From NCBI RefSeq assembly GCF_009708175.1, contig NZ_WMBB01000001.1:186001-250000 (forward strand): a stretch of 64,000 bases of DNA, given 5' to 3'. Made by a program: the position numbers and the translations under genes. Every line of letters begins with the position of its first letter. Within the stretch, counting starts at the first letter, position 1. Positions 1 to 8,020 of the stretch are shown here, piece by piece. The DNA comes from Nocardia aurantiaca. GTDB lineage: Bacteria; Actinomycetota; Actinomycetes; Mycobacteriales; Mycobacteriaceae. Under the pieces are notes generated by a model. It was not told where the DNA came from. It saw only the letters and a list, made by a program, of their open reading frames with translations, and ran no database searches.

Positions 1-292
1 CTCGGGAGTCCGGTTTCGTGTCGTGGTGGCGGCGGCGTGCCCAGCGTGAGGTGGGCTGGTCCGGCTCGCGCGGCGGTTCGGCGCGGCGGCCGGACTCGGT
101 TCGCCTGGGCTGCGCGGGGGAGCGGTGGGTGAGGAACGCGGGCACCTCGGACTCGTCGCGCGGCGGGACGGGCCGCCGGCCCGCGCGGTTGGCGGGCGGA
201 TAGTGGTCGTATCCCGGATGCCGTTCGATCATGGGTGAGTCCTCGTCACCCCAGCGACCGGGATCGGCACCGGGGTCACGGGGAGCAGTCAC
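1..292 (-). CDS. 5' part of a gene running off the left edge, unknown product
   Basis: The minus strand is open from a GTG at 292 to the window edge (97 codons). The visible part is hydrophilic and rich in Pro, Arg, Asp and Glu, with no membrane segment or motif yet, so it looks like a disordered N-terminal tail. A second possible start is the ATG at 232. In M. tuberculosis the gene beside the DUF3027 gene encodes a major-facilitator-type membrane protein; by gene order this could be the cytoplasmic tail of such a protein, but nothing in the visible residues proves it. Confidence 0.5.
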   Translation of the reverse strand, partial: MTAPRDPGADPGRWGDEDSPMIERHPGYDHYPPANRAGRRPVPPRDESEVPAFLTHRSPAQPRRTESGRRAEPPREPDQPTSRWARRRHHDTKPDSR

Positions 293-385
293 ATCCCCAA
301 TTCTTGCAGTGCTACGGGCCGGCGGCTGCACTGCCGTCGATGTGGACCGGCAGAACTTCGGAGCGACCGGTCGCGACGGTCCTGA

Positions 386-1180
386 TCAGACGGGGACGAA
401 GCGGACTTCATAGGAAGTCGGCCACTTTTTGCCGGTGAGGAGGAAGTGGTCGGTGCCCGGGAGGTGGGCGATGCCGTTGAGGACGTCGGTGTCGGGGGTG
501 CGGGCGCTGCCGGGGAGCAGTCCGGAGGCGCCGATCCGGGCCAATACCTCACCGGTGTCCGGATCGATGCGCAGGATGGTGTTCGTCGGCCAGGTGTTGG
601 CGTAGACGGAACCGTCCGGTGCGCAGTCGAGTTCGTTCAGCCGGGCATCCTCATGGCTGGTGAGGGCAACGCTGCCGGTGATCGCGAAGGTCTGCGGGTC
701 GCGGAAGGTCAGGGTCGAACTGCCGTTGCTCATGACCACGCGATTGTCGTGGGTGCACAGCCCCCAGCCCTCGCCGTCGAAATGCGTGGTGCGCAGTTCC
801 GCGAGGGTGGCCGGATCGCGGGCGATGGCCACGCCGTCCTTGTAGGTGAGCTGCCAGAGCAGGTCGCCGGCGCGGGTGATGCCCTCGCCGAACAGGGGTG
901 CGGGCAGGTCGGCGCGGGCGAGTTCGGCCCCGGTGCTCAAGTCGATGGCCCGGACGTAGGAAGAGCCGGACAGACCGGTGCCCTCGTAGAGAACCGACCC
1001 GTCTACTTCCAAACCTTCGGTGAACGCGCCCGGGTCGTGTGGCCGAGTCGCGACCACTTCGACCCGCAGCTTCGGCGTGTTGTCGCTGCTGGTGCAGCCG
1101 GTGGCGGTCCCGGCCAGAGCCAGCGCCGTGGACAGCGTGATCGTGGCGGCCGCTACCGGTGCACGGCGTTTGCGCTCCAT
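386..1180 (-). CDS. Glutaminyl-peptide cyclotransferase, secreted lipoprotein
   Basis: 264 residues. The N-terminus has basic residues, a hydrophobic stretch and a Cys near residue 28 in the context ATGC, a slightly weak lipobox, so an exported lipoprotein is likely. The rest is a beta-propeller of the plant/bacterial glutaminyl cyclase type (Glu_cyclase_2), with the family phrases FTEGLEVDG, YEGTGLSG, GEGI, EGWGL and LNELDC, and LNGIA near the C-terminus. These enzymes convert N-terminal glutamine to pyroglutamate on exported peptides. The ATG at 1180 is preferred because a TACATT hexamer sits seven bases upstream, which fits a leaderless start. An upstream extension in the same frame is Arg/Pro rich and overlaps the divergent gene. 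Confidence 0.85.
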   Translation of the reverse strand: MERKRRAPVAAATITLSTALALAGTATGCTSSDNTPKLRVEVVATRPHDPGAFTEGLEVDGSVLYEGTGLSGSSYVRAIDLSTGAELARADLPAPLFGEGITRAGDLLWQLTYKDGVAIARDPATLAELRTTHFDGEGWGLCTHDNRVVMSNGSSTLTFRDPQTFAITGSVALTSHEDARLNELDCAPDGSVYANTWPTNTILRIDPDTGEVLARIGASGLLPGSARTPDTDVLNGIAHLPGTDHFLLTGKKWPTSYEVRFVPV

Positions 1181-1197
1181 ACGGCAAAATGTAGGGC
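1181..1197. promoter_or_regulatory. 17-bp divergent start region with leaderless -10
   Basis: Only 17 bp separate the ATG of the cyclotransferase (1180) and the GTG of the DUF3027 gene (1198). On the minus strand TACATT (1188-1193) lies seven bases before the ATG, the standard leaderless arrangement of actinobacteria. No equally good TANNNT is seen for the plus-strand gene. The -35 region of each gene must lie inside the other gene's coding sequence. Confidence 0.55.
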
Positions 1198-2517
1198 GTG
1201 AGCGCGGTTGGAGTTTCGGAATCCGGTGTGCGACCGATCCTGGCGGAGGCGGTCGAGCTGGCCCGCCGTGCGCTCCTGGATCTGGAGCCGGTCGGGGTGG
1301 GCGCGCATCTGGGCGTGACCGGCGAGGACGAATCCTCGGCCACTCACCATTTCGAGGCCACGCTGCCCGGCTATCGCGGCTGGCAGTGGGCTGTCGTGGT
1401 GGCGGCCCCGCCGGAGGCGACCGTCGCCACCGTGAGCGAGTCGGCGCTGCTGCCCAGCCCGGACGCACTGGTGGCCCCCGACTTCGTTCCGTGGGAGCAG
1501 CGCATCCGCCCCGGCGACCTCGCGCCCGGCGATCTGCTGGCCCCGCCGCCCGGCGACCCGCGCCTGGTGCCCGGCTATGTTGCCACCGGTGACCCGGCCG
1601 TCGACGAGGTCACCCTCGAGATCGGCCTCGGCCGTACCCAGGTGTTGTCCCGCGAAGGCCGCGAGGAGTCGGCGGACCGCTGGTTCTCCGAATACGGCCC
1701 CGACACTGACATGGCCCGCGCCGCCCCGTCCACCTGCGGCCTGTGCGGCTTCTATGTCCCGCTGGCCGGCGCGCTCGGCGCCGCCTTCGGTGTCTGCGCC
1801 AATGCCATGGGCGCCGACGGCCACGTGGTCCACGTCGCCTATGGCTGCGGCGCCCATTCCGACGTCGAACTCCCCACCGGCAACGGCTCCCCCATCTACG
1901 AGGCCTACGACGACGCCGCAGTCGACCTGATCCCCGCCGCCGACCTTCGCGAGGAGTCCTCTGCGATCGCGGATCGAGTCGAGGCCGGGGACGCCGCCGT
2001 TGGTGAAGCGCAGGCGGCCGATGCCGCGGATACGGAACCTGTTGCGAATGCGCCGATTGCCGACGTCGCGGACGCCGGGGCTGCGGAGGCCGAGGTCGCG
2101 GACGCCGACGTGGCGGATGCCGGGGCTGCGGAGGTCGCGGAGGCCGAGGCCGCGGACGCCGGGGCTGCCGAGTCCGACGTCGCGGACGCCGACGTGGCGG
2201 ATGCCGGGGCTGCGGAGGCCGAGGTCGCGGAGGCCGAGGTCGCGGAGGCGCGGGCGGCCGTGGTCGGCTCGGATGTCGATGTGACCGCTGTTGCGGTCTC
2301 GGGTGAGGGGGACTCGGCGGGTGCCGGGGCCGAGGCGGCCGAGAACGCGGTGGCCGCGGAGGATTCCGCGGCGGCTGCCGAGGAGCCCGCGCCGGCGGTC
2401 GAGGCCAGTGCCGTCGGGTTGTTCGAGGTGGGCGATCCGGATGCGGTGTACGACGATGCGTGGGCCGTGAACGCGGTGCGGGCGGAGCCCGAGGCCGGTT
2501 CGCCCGAGTCGCGCTGA
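1198..2517 (+). CDS. DUF3027 family protein with long Ala/Asp/Glu/Val repeat tail
   Basis: 439 residues from a GTG. Residues 1 to about 250 match the actinobacterial DUF3027 family (M. tuberculosis Rv0877 type): the core holds AHLGVTGEDESSATHHFEA, RWFSEYGPDTDMAR, and the Cys-containing CGLCGFYVPL followed by YGCGAHSDVE. The two-Cys cluster and later Cys could bind metal; the function is unknown. From about residue 255 the chain becomes a low-complexity tail of repeated VADAGAAEAEV-like units, very acidic and surely disordered. Family members are usually shorter, so the tail is an addition. A terminator-like hairpin follows. Confidence 0.85.
   Translation: MSAVGVSESGVRPILAEAVELARRALLDLEPVGVGAHLGVTGEDESSATHHFEATLPGYRGWQWAVVVAAPPEATVATVSESALLPSPDALVAPDFVPWEQRIRPGDLAPGDLLAPPPGDPRLVPGYVATGDPAVDEVTLEIGLGRTQVLSREGREESADRWFSEYGPDTDMARAAPSTCGLCGFYVPLAGALGAAFGVCANAMGADGHVVHVAYGCGAHSDVELPTGNGSPIYEAYDDAAVDLIPAADLREESSAIADRVEAGDAAVGEAQAADAADTEPVANAPIADVADAGAAEAEVADADVADAGAAEVAEAEAADAGAAESDVADADVADAGAAEAEVAEAEVAEARAAVVGSDVDVTAVAVSGEGDSAGAGAEAAENAVAAEDSAAAAEEPAPAVEASAVGLFEVGDPDAVYDDAWAVNAVRAEPEAGSPESR
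2061..2255 (+). repeat. In-frame tandem repeats in the DUF3027 tail
   Basis: The DNA is built from variants of GCGGACGCCGGGGCTGCGGA, GACGTGGCGGATGCCGGGGC and GAGGCCGAGGTCGCGGAGGC. Two long near-identical blocks (about 2098-2135 and 2179-2235) show recent duplication. All units keep the reading frame and encode acidic Ala/Val-rich pentamer-like repeats. Confidence 0.8.
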
Positions 2518-2541
2518 GGCGATCGCCCAGCTAGGTTGTAG

Positions 2542-2563
2542 CGCCGCCGGATTCCCGGCGGCG
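2542..2563 (+). terminator. Hairpin after the DUF3027 gene
   Basis: A perfect 9-bp stem (CGCCGCCGG / CCGGCGGCG) with a four-base loop ATTC begins 24 bases after the stop codon; a TTTT run follows eight bases later. It separates the DUF3027 gene from the downstream ATPase gene. Confidence 0.65.
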
Positions 2564-2658
2564 GGTGCGGTTTTCGGTGGATCGTGCCGGAATTCTATGA
2601 ACTACCCGGATGCTTGGCTCTGGCGTGCCATCAACCGTTGTGCGGAAGGGGTTTAGGC

Positions 2659-5600
2659 GTGGTCGCGACCGATGTGGGGGACCCGTTCGGGACGGCGGAG
2701 TTGCGGGCCGGGGTGGTGGCGGCCTGGCGTGGCTCGCCGACCCGGCTGCGGGAGGACGCCGCGACGGAGGCGGACCTCGTGCGGTCCGGATACCGGGACC
2801 GGTTGCTGACCGAGCTGGCGCAGAACGCCGCCGACGCGGCCGTCAAGGCGGGTGTTGACGGGCGTATCGCGGTGTGGCTGGACGGGCGCACCCTGCATGT
2901 GGCCAATACCGGCGCGCCGCTGGAGGTTTCGGGGGTGCACGCGCTGACCGCGCTGCGCGCCTCGGGAAAGACGGAGGGCGCCGCCGTCGGCCAGTTCGGC
3001 GTGGGCTTCACCGCGGTGCTGACGGTGTCGGACGAGGTGGAGCTCCGGTCGACCAGCGGGTCGGTGCGGTTCTCGCGGGCCGAGACCTGGGCGCTGCTCG
3101 GGGCGCAGGACATCGAGATCCCGGACCTGCCCGAGGGTTTCGAGCCGCCCGCGCTGCGCCTGGCCTGGGCCGTCGAGGAGATGCCCACGAGCGGATACGA
3201 CAGTGAGATCGTGCTGCGCCTGCGGGAGAGCGTGGACACCGTCGCCCTGTTCGCCGAAATGCGGGCGGAGGCGGCCGACCTGCTGCTGGAACTGCCCGCG
3301 CTGCATGGCATTCGCATCGGTGATGACGAGATCGCCAGTGCGGAGCGGGAACTCGGCAATGGTCTCACCGAACTGCGTGTCACCGGTCCGAACGCGGATG
3401 AGCGTGTGTGGTGGCAGTACCGGACCGGTCGCTCTCGCTGGCTGCTGCCGGTACGTGGCGGCCGCCCGGTCGCCACCGCCCCCGACGTGCTGCGCGCACC
3501 CACCCGCTCCGACGAGGAGCTGTCCCTGCCGGCCCTGCTGATCGCCGATATCCCCATGCAGCCGGACCGCCGCCGTCTGCTTCCCGGAGCGCGCCTGAAC
3601 GGTCTGGCCACCGGCTACGCCGACTTCGCCCGCGCCCTGCCGCCCCGCGACCGCTTGGTCCTGGTCCCTACCCCCGGCTTCGCCCGCAGCGAGGCGGACA
3701 GTCTGCTCCGCGAGGCCCTGATCGCCGAGCTCCGCGACAATGAGTGGCTCCCGGTCTTCACCGCCCGCCCGGAGCGTACGGGCGAATATGCCCTCGCGCC
3801 AGAGGAATTCGGCGCGATGCCCGGCGAGGCGGGATCCGCGGCCGCGCCGGGTGCGGGCGGCCCCGAGGCGCTGACATCGAGTGACCGCGATACCTTGGCT
3901 GCGAGTGAGTCGGCCGCCGTGCGGGATACCGACCTCGAGGTGTCGTCCCCGGGTCGGGGCGCCGTCCCGGCGGCCGCCACCGCGTGGGAGCAGGAAACCC
4001 TGCCGCTGTGGGATCTTCCCGCCCCGGACGAATTGCCCTACGACGCGGTCGAACCCCATGACGCCATCGGGCCGCACGACGTGGTCGCGACCTATGTCCC
4101 GGCCGAGTCCGGGGATCTGGCGGCGGCCGACGAGGCGGCCGAACTCGCCTCCTCCGAGTCATCCCCATCGGCGCCGGGTATGACTGTGGATGACTCGGCG
4201 ACCGCGGAAACCGCCGGAGCGGGCCGGGATTCACGTGTGACGGTGGCGGCGCCGCGGCGCGCCACCGTATTCACCGGCGTGACTCCGGAATTGGCCGAGC
4301 TGCTGGCCGATATGGTCGGTCCGCTGGTGATTCCGGAGCTCTCCTCCCGCATGTACGCCGACGCGCTGGCGGTGCTGGATGTGCACCGCATCGGGCTGGC
4401 GCGGATCGCCGAGCTGTCGAGCAGCCTGGAACGCGAACCGCAGTGGTGGTATTCGCTCTACGATTCCCTGGAGTCGTTCGCGGTGGACCCGCTGGCGGTG
4501 GAGGAACTGGGCGCGCTCGCGGTGCCGCTGGTCGATGGCCGCCTGGTGACCGGGCCTCGCACAGTGGTGCTGGATGACCGCCTGGAGCAGGCGATTCCGG
4601 TGCACTGGGCACGGTTGGTGCACCCGGAGGCGGCGCACGAGCTGCTGGGCCGGCTGGGCGCGCGCCCGGCGACGCCGGAGGATCTGCTCAATGATCCGGG
4701 GCTGCAGGCGGTGTTGGAGGACGACCCGAGCGATCCGGACACCGTGGACGCGGTGCTGAACCTGGCGGCGCACACCCTGGTTGCGCCGGGCGCCCTGCCG
4801 ACGTGGCTGGGCCTGGTCGAATTGCCCGACGTCGACGGTGAATCGAGGCCGGCCGACGAACTCCTGCTGCCCGACGCGCCACTGGGCCGCGTGCTGGTCG
4901 AGGATTCGCCGTTCAGCACCCTGGACCCCGAGGTACTCGAGCGCTACGGCCCGGATGCCCTGCGCGCCGTCGGTGTCGGCTGGAGCTTCACCCTGGTCGC
5001 CGAATCCGATCCGACCGGCCCCGACCACCACCTCGACGACGAGGAGACCTGGTGGGAGGGCCTGGCCGAGGATCCGGCCGAACTCGTGGCCGTCCGCGAC
5101 CTGGACCTGGTGGACGACGCCGAATGGCCGGAGGCGCTGCGGCTGTTGCTGTCCGATGCGACCACCCGCCGTTTGCTCGCGGATCGCGACGGCTACACCG
5201 CGTGGTGGCTGCGCCAGCACGCCCACATCGACGGCATTCCGCTGGGCCTGCTGCGCCATCCCGACGACACCCTGTTCGCGGGCCTGCTCCCGCAGCTGCC
5301 GGGTTTCGACGCGAATGATCTGGCGGCGCTGCGCGGCGTCCTCGCCGATCCGGAGGTGCTGACGCCCGCGCTGGCCGAGGAACTCCTGGACGCTCTCGCC
5401 GATCCGGCGAGAGCGCCCACCCCCGAATCGATCTCACAGACGTATCGCCGTTTGGCCGAGTCCCTCGACGCGGGCCGTCTGGACACCGAGGACCTGGTGC
5501 TGCCGGGCCAGGTGCGCGCCCTCACCGGCGAGGTGATCCCGGCCGCCGATGCCCTGGTGCTGGATCGCCCCTGGTTCGGCCCGGCCCTGCCCGCCGACCG

Positions 5601-5907
5601 CCTGGTGGTCGGTGACATGGCCTCCGCGCGTTCGCTGGCCACCCTGCTGGATCTGCCGCTGGCCTCGGAGGCGGTGACGGCGGAGGTGGTGAGCGCCGGC
5701 CGTGAGACCAGCTGGACCGCCGAGCCATTGGGCGTCCTGCTGCGTCTGCAGTTCGATTTGCCGCTGCCCGCAGGGGATCTCATGGTGCACGACGAACTCC
5801 GCGTACGGCTGTCGGGCGCGTTCGAGGCGACGGTGACGGTCGCATGGTGGCGTGAGGGCGATACCACCCACGTGCAGGCGCAGCCGCAGAATTTCGCACG
5901 CCGCTGA
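2659..5907 (+). CDS. Large sacsin-N-terminal/Hsp90-fold (GHKL) ATPase-like protein
   Basis: 1082 residues from the GTG at 2659, chosen because GGAAGGGG lies eight bases upstream and because similarity-like sequence (DPFGTAELRAGV) begins right after it; an in-frame GTG at 2584 lacks a ribosome site. Residues about 15-260 form an Hsp90/sacsin-type ATPase: LLTELAQNAADA supplies the Glu/Asn of the N-box near residue 50 and GQFGVGFTAVL the glycine lid near 111. A Glu/Pro/Ala-rich linker occupies roughly 385-545. The last 530 residues are a separate Leu/Asp/Glu-rich region of unknown fold. A cytosolic chaperone-like or signalling ATPase is likely; substrate unknown. No partner gene is co-transcribed. 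Confidence 0.8.
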   Translation: MVATDVGDPFGTAELRAGVVAAWRGSPTRLREDAATEADLVRSGYRDRLLTELAQNAADAAVKAGVDGRIAVWLDGRTLHVANTGAPLEVSGVHALTALRASGKTEGAAVGQFGVGFTAVLTVSDEVELRSTSGSVRFSRAETWALLGAQDIEIPDLPEGFEPPALRLAWAVEEMPTSGYDSEIVLRLRESVDTVALFAEMRAEAADLLLELPALHGIRIGDDEIASAERELGNGLTELRVTGPNADERVWWQYRTGRSRWLLPVRGGRPVATAPDVLRAPTRSDEELSLPALLIADIPMQPDRRRLLPGARLNGLATGYADFARALPPRDRLVLVPTPGFARSEADSLLREALIAELRDNEWLPVFTARPERTGEYALAPEEFGAMPGEAGSAAAPGAGGPEALTSSDRDTLAASESAAVRDTDLEVSSPGRGAVPAAATAWEQETLPLWDLPAPDELPYDAVEPHDAIGPHDVVATYVPAESGDLAAADEAAELASSESSPSAPGMTVDDSATAETAGAGRDSRVTVAAPRRATVFTGVTPELAELLADMVGPLVIPELSSRMYADALAVLDVHRIGLARIAELSSSLEREPQWWYSLYDSLESFAVDPLAVEELGALAVPLVDGRLVTGPRTVVLDDRLEQAIPVHWARLVHPEAAHELLGRLGARPATPEDLLNDPGLQAVLEDDPSDPDTVDAVLNLAAHTLVAPGALPTWLGLVELPDVDGESRPADELLLPDAPLGRVLVEDSPFSTLDPEVLERYGPDALRAVGVGWSFTLVAESDPTGPDHHLDDEETWWEGLAEDPAELVAVRDLDLVDDAEWPEALRLLLSDATTRRLLADRDGYTAWWLRQHAHIDGIPLGLLRHPDDTLFAGLLPQLPGFDANDLAALRGVLADPEVLTPALAEELLDALADPARAPTPESISQTYRRLAESLDAGRLDTEDLVLPGQVRALTGEVIPAADALVLDRPWFGPALPADRLVVGDMASARSLATLLDLPLASEAVTAEVVSAGRETSWTAEPLGVLLRLQFDLPLPAGDLMVHDELRVRLSGAFEATVTVAWWREGDTTHVQAQPQNFARR

Positions 5908-5959
5908 GGACGCCCGGGAACTCAGCGGAATACCAACGCGGGCACGCGAACTCGGGTCC

Positions 5960-5990
5960 GGCGCGGGCGCTGCTACCCGGCGCCCGCGCC
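5960..5990. terminator. Bidirectional terminator hairpin between convergent genes
   Basis: A perfect 11-bp stem, GGCGCGGGCGC / GCGCCCGCGCC, with a nine-base loop lies between the stop of the large ATPase gene and the stop of the TetR gene. No T tract is present, as is common for actinobacterial terminators. Confidence 0.7.
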
Positions 5991-6025
5991 GAAACGGAGG
6001 AGGTCCGGGGCGAACCGAGCCCGGG

Positions 6026-6652
6026 TCAAACCGAGTGGGCTGCCACGGTGGTGGCCAGGACGTCCAGTTGCTCCCGGACGGCGGCGCTGTCGTTGTCGAC
6101 CAGCCAGCGCAACACGATGCCGTCGATGGCGGCGAGCATGAAACGGGACAGGGTGCCGACGGGAACGGTCCACTGGGTGCCGGTGGCTTCGCGCGCGTGC
6201 TCGATGACATCGGCGACCGTGGAGTCGTTGAAGGTGTACTGCTCGCGTGCGATGGCGAGTTTCGCGGGGGTTTGCTCGCCTTCGCGCAGGGCGTAGGTGG
6301 TGGTTTCGTAGGTGAGTAGTTGGCGTTCCGCGGTGGCTTCGATGTTGAGCCACATGAGTTCCAGACCCGCGCGCACCAATTGCTGCAGCGCTTCTTTTCC
6401 GGTTCCGACGTCCTGCCATACCGCTTCGTTGGCATCGACGGAATCACGCAATTCCATCGAGAGCGCCTTGACCAACTCGGTCATCAGCTGATCTTTGTTT
6501 TCGAAACAGTAATGCACCACACCGAGGGAAACACCGGCTGCCTGGGCAACATCGCGCGTGGTAACTCCTGCCACGCCCTTTTTTTCGGCAAGGCCGATGG
6601 CCGCCTCGATCAGGTGGGCCCGTCGTTCTTCGACGCTCAATCGGGAGGACAC
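6026..6652 (-). CDS. TetR-family transcriptional regulator
   Basis: 208 residues. The N-terminal helix-turn-helix is clear: RRAHLIEAAIGLAEKKGVAGV then TRDVAQAAGVSLGVVHYCFENKDQL, of the BetI/AcrR type. The C-terminal ligand domain is helical with no recognisable effector signature. The gene is monocistronic: a 100-bp gap separates it from the DUF2530 gene on the same strand and it converges on the large ATPase gene. No target can be named from context. Confidence 0.9.
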   Translation of the reverse strand: MSSRLSVEERRAHLIEAAIGLAEKKGVAGVTTRDVAQAAGVSLGVVHYCFENKDQLMTELVKALSMELRDSVDANEAVWQDVGTGKEALQQLVRAGLELMWLNIEATAERQLLTYETTTYALREGEQTPAKLAIAREQYTFNDSTVADVIEHAREATGTQWTVPVGTLSRFMLAAIDGIVLRWLVDNDSAAVREQLDVLATTVAAHSV

Positions 6653-6752
6653 TCCAGGGAGTTAAGCGTCCGCGGCGCGTGCAGTCAATTCGCACGCTCC
6701 GCAAGTTCGTTTTGTCGGACCTCGCTGGGCGGACGACCAGTTGCTTCGCGCG

Positions 6753-6995
6753 TTAATCCAGACCGAGCTGCGCGCCTTTGTCACCGCGGCGCGCGCTCCG
6801 GCGCTGAATCGCGAAGATCGTGTAGGCGAGCAACCCCACGGCCAGACCCATCAGGCAGACCGGTCGCGCGGCGGCCCACGCGTCGTTCAGCCATACCGCC
6901 GCGGTCGCGATCAGGAAACCGAGGGCGCCCACGGCCAGGACGGGACGTGGATCGGTGAAGCGGTGCGGAATCTCCGGGACGGGCGGGGTGCTCAC
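6753..6995 (-). CDS. DUF2530 small two-helix membrane protein
   Basis: 80 residues from the GTG at 6995. The start RFTDPRPVLAVGALGF and the two hydrophobic helices (about residues 18-37 and 45-63), followed by a basic RRSARRG tail, fit DUF2530 (Rv0879c type). The pairing with a divergent MarR gene is the same in M. tuberculosis. TACTCT at 7003-7008 lies seven bases before the GTG, so a leaderless transcript is likely. The function is unknown. Confidence 0.8.
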   Translation of the reverse strand: MSTPPVPEIPHRFTDPRPVLAVGALGFLIATAAVWLNDAWAAARPVCLMGLAVGLLAYTIFAIQRRSARRGDKGAQLGLD

Positions 6996-7105
6996 CCAGA
7001 CCAGAGTAGAGGGCGAGGCGGTTCTGGTGGTGCGCCCGGGGCGGACCCCGGCCGCGCACCGGAACCGCCGACCCCCGCGCGAGCGGTCCCGTATCGTTTG
7101 CCTCT
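6996..7105. promoter_or_regulatory. Divergent leaderless promoters, DUF2530 / MarR
   Basis: Minus-strand -10 TACTCT is at 7003-7008, seven bases from its GTG. Plus-strand -10 TATCGT is at 7092-7097, eight bases from the MarR GTG at 7106. The 110-bp gap probably also holds the site where the MarR protein controls itself, but I see no convincing palindrome. Confidence 0.5.
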
Positions 7106-7543
7106 GTGACAACGCCTTCCGACATTCGAGCGCTCGCCGGTGAACTCTCGCTGGCGGTGGTGCGCTTGACTCGGCATCTGCGAGGCCGGCGGGCCGATGC
7201 CCAGATTTCGCTGACCCAGCTGTCCGCGCTCGCCACACTGAATCGGGAGGGCGCCATGACGCCGGGCGCGCTGGCCGCCAAGGAGCGGGTGCAGCCGCCG
7301 TCCATGACCCGGGTCATCGCCTCGCTGTCGGAAATGGATCTGGTGGAACGCAATCCGCATCCGACCGACGGGCGGCAGATCATCGTGTCGCTGTCGAATG
7401 CCGGTCGGGCGCTGATCGCGGATGAGAACCAGGCCCGCGAGGCGTGGATGACCGATCAGCTCTCCCGGCTTTCCCCCGACCAGGTCGCCGTCCTCGCCCA
7501 GGCGGTGGGGATCATGAAGCAGATCGTCGACGAGTCGGAGTAG
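7106..7543 (+). CDS. MarR-family transcriptional regulator
   Basis: 145 residues from a GTG that is probably a leaderless start. The winged helix is typical: ISLTQLSALATLNREGAMTPGALAAKERVQPPSMTRVIASLSEMDLVERN, then the wing HPTDGRQIIVSLS. The protein belongs to the Rv0880 group by sequence style and by its neighbour, DUF2530. The gene ends three bases from the convergent YccF gene. Ligand and regulon are not visible. Confidence 0.9.
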   Translation: MTTPSDIRALAGELSLAVVRLTRHLRGRRADAQISLTQLSALATLNREGAMTPGALAAKERVQPPSMTRVIASLSEMDLVERNPHPTDGRQIIVSLSNAGRALIADENQAREAWMTDQLSRLSPDQVAVLAQAVGIMKQIVDESE

Positions 7544-7546
7544 GAG

Positions 7547-7945
7547 TCAGTAGCCGAAACGCCGGTCGCTGTCGACGATTTCGCGGCCCAGCGGGAACAG
7601 CGAGATCAGGATCAGCTTGAGATTGGCCCAGGCGAAGGGGATTCCGATGATGGTGACGGCGAGGGCGATGCTGGTCATCAGGTGACCCAGGGCCAGCCAC
7701 CAGCCCGCCACGATGATCCAGATGATGTTGCCGAGCATCGAACCCACGCCCGCGCCCGGCTTCTCCACGGCCTCGCGCCCGAAGGGCCAGAGCACGAAAT
7801 TGGCGATCCGGAACGACGCGATGCCCCACGGGATGGTCACGATCAGCACACAGCAGATCAGCCCGGCGATGACATAACCGATGGCCATCCAGAATCCGAC
7901 CAGCACGAGCCACACGATGTTGAGTATCAGCTGGATGGGTTTCAC
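7547..7945 (-). CDS. YccF-domain membrane protein
   Basis: 132 residues from the GTG at 7945 (family members start KPIQLILNIVWLVL). Two YccF inner-membrane modules are present, each with hydrophobic helices and the signature IPWGIASFRIANFVLWPFGREAV, echoed later by IPFAWANLKLILISLFPLGREIV. An ATG at 8017 would extend the protein by 24 basic residues right after the stop of the preceding gene, but lacks a ribosome site. Probable integral membrane protein of unknown function. Confidence 0.85.
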   Translation of the reverse strand: MKPIQLILNIVWLVLVGFWMAIGYVIAGLICCVLIVTIPWGIASFRIANFVLWPFGREAVEKPGAGVGSMLGNIIWIIVAGWWLALGHLMTSIALAVTIIGIPFAWANLKLILISLFPLGREIVDSDRRFGY

Positions 7946-8020
7946 GTTCTCAGCATGCCAGCGCCGGACGGCCACCCACCACCGGGAAAACCCTGATCTT
8001 CGCGGTGGGGGTGACATCGG

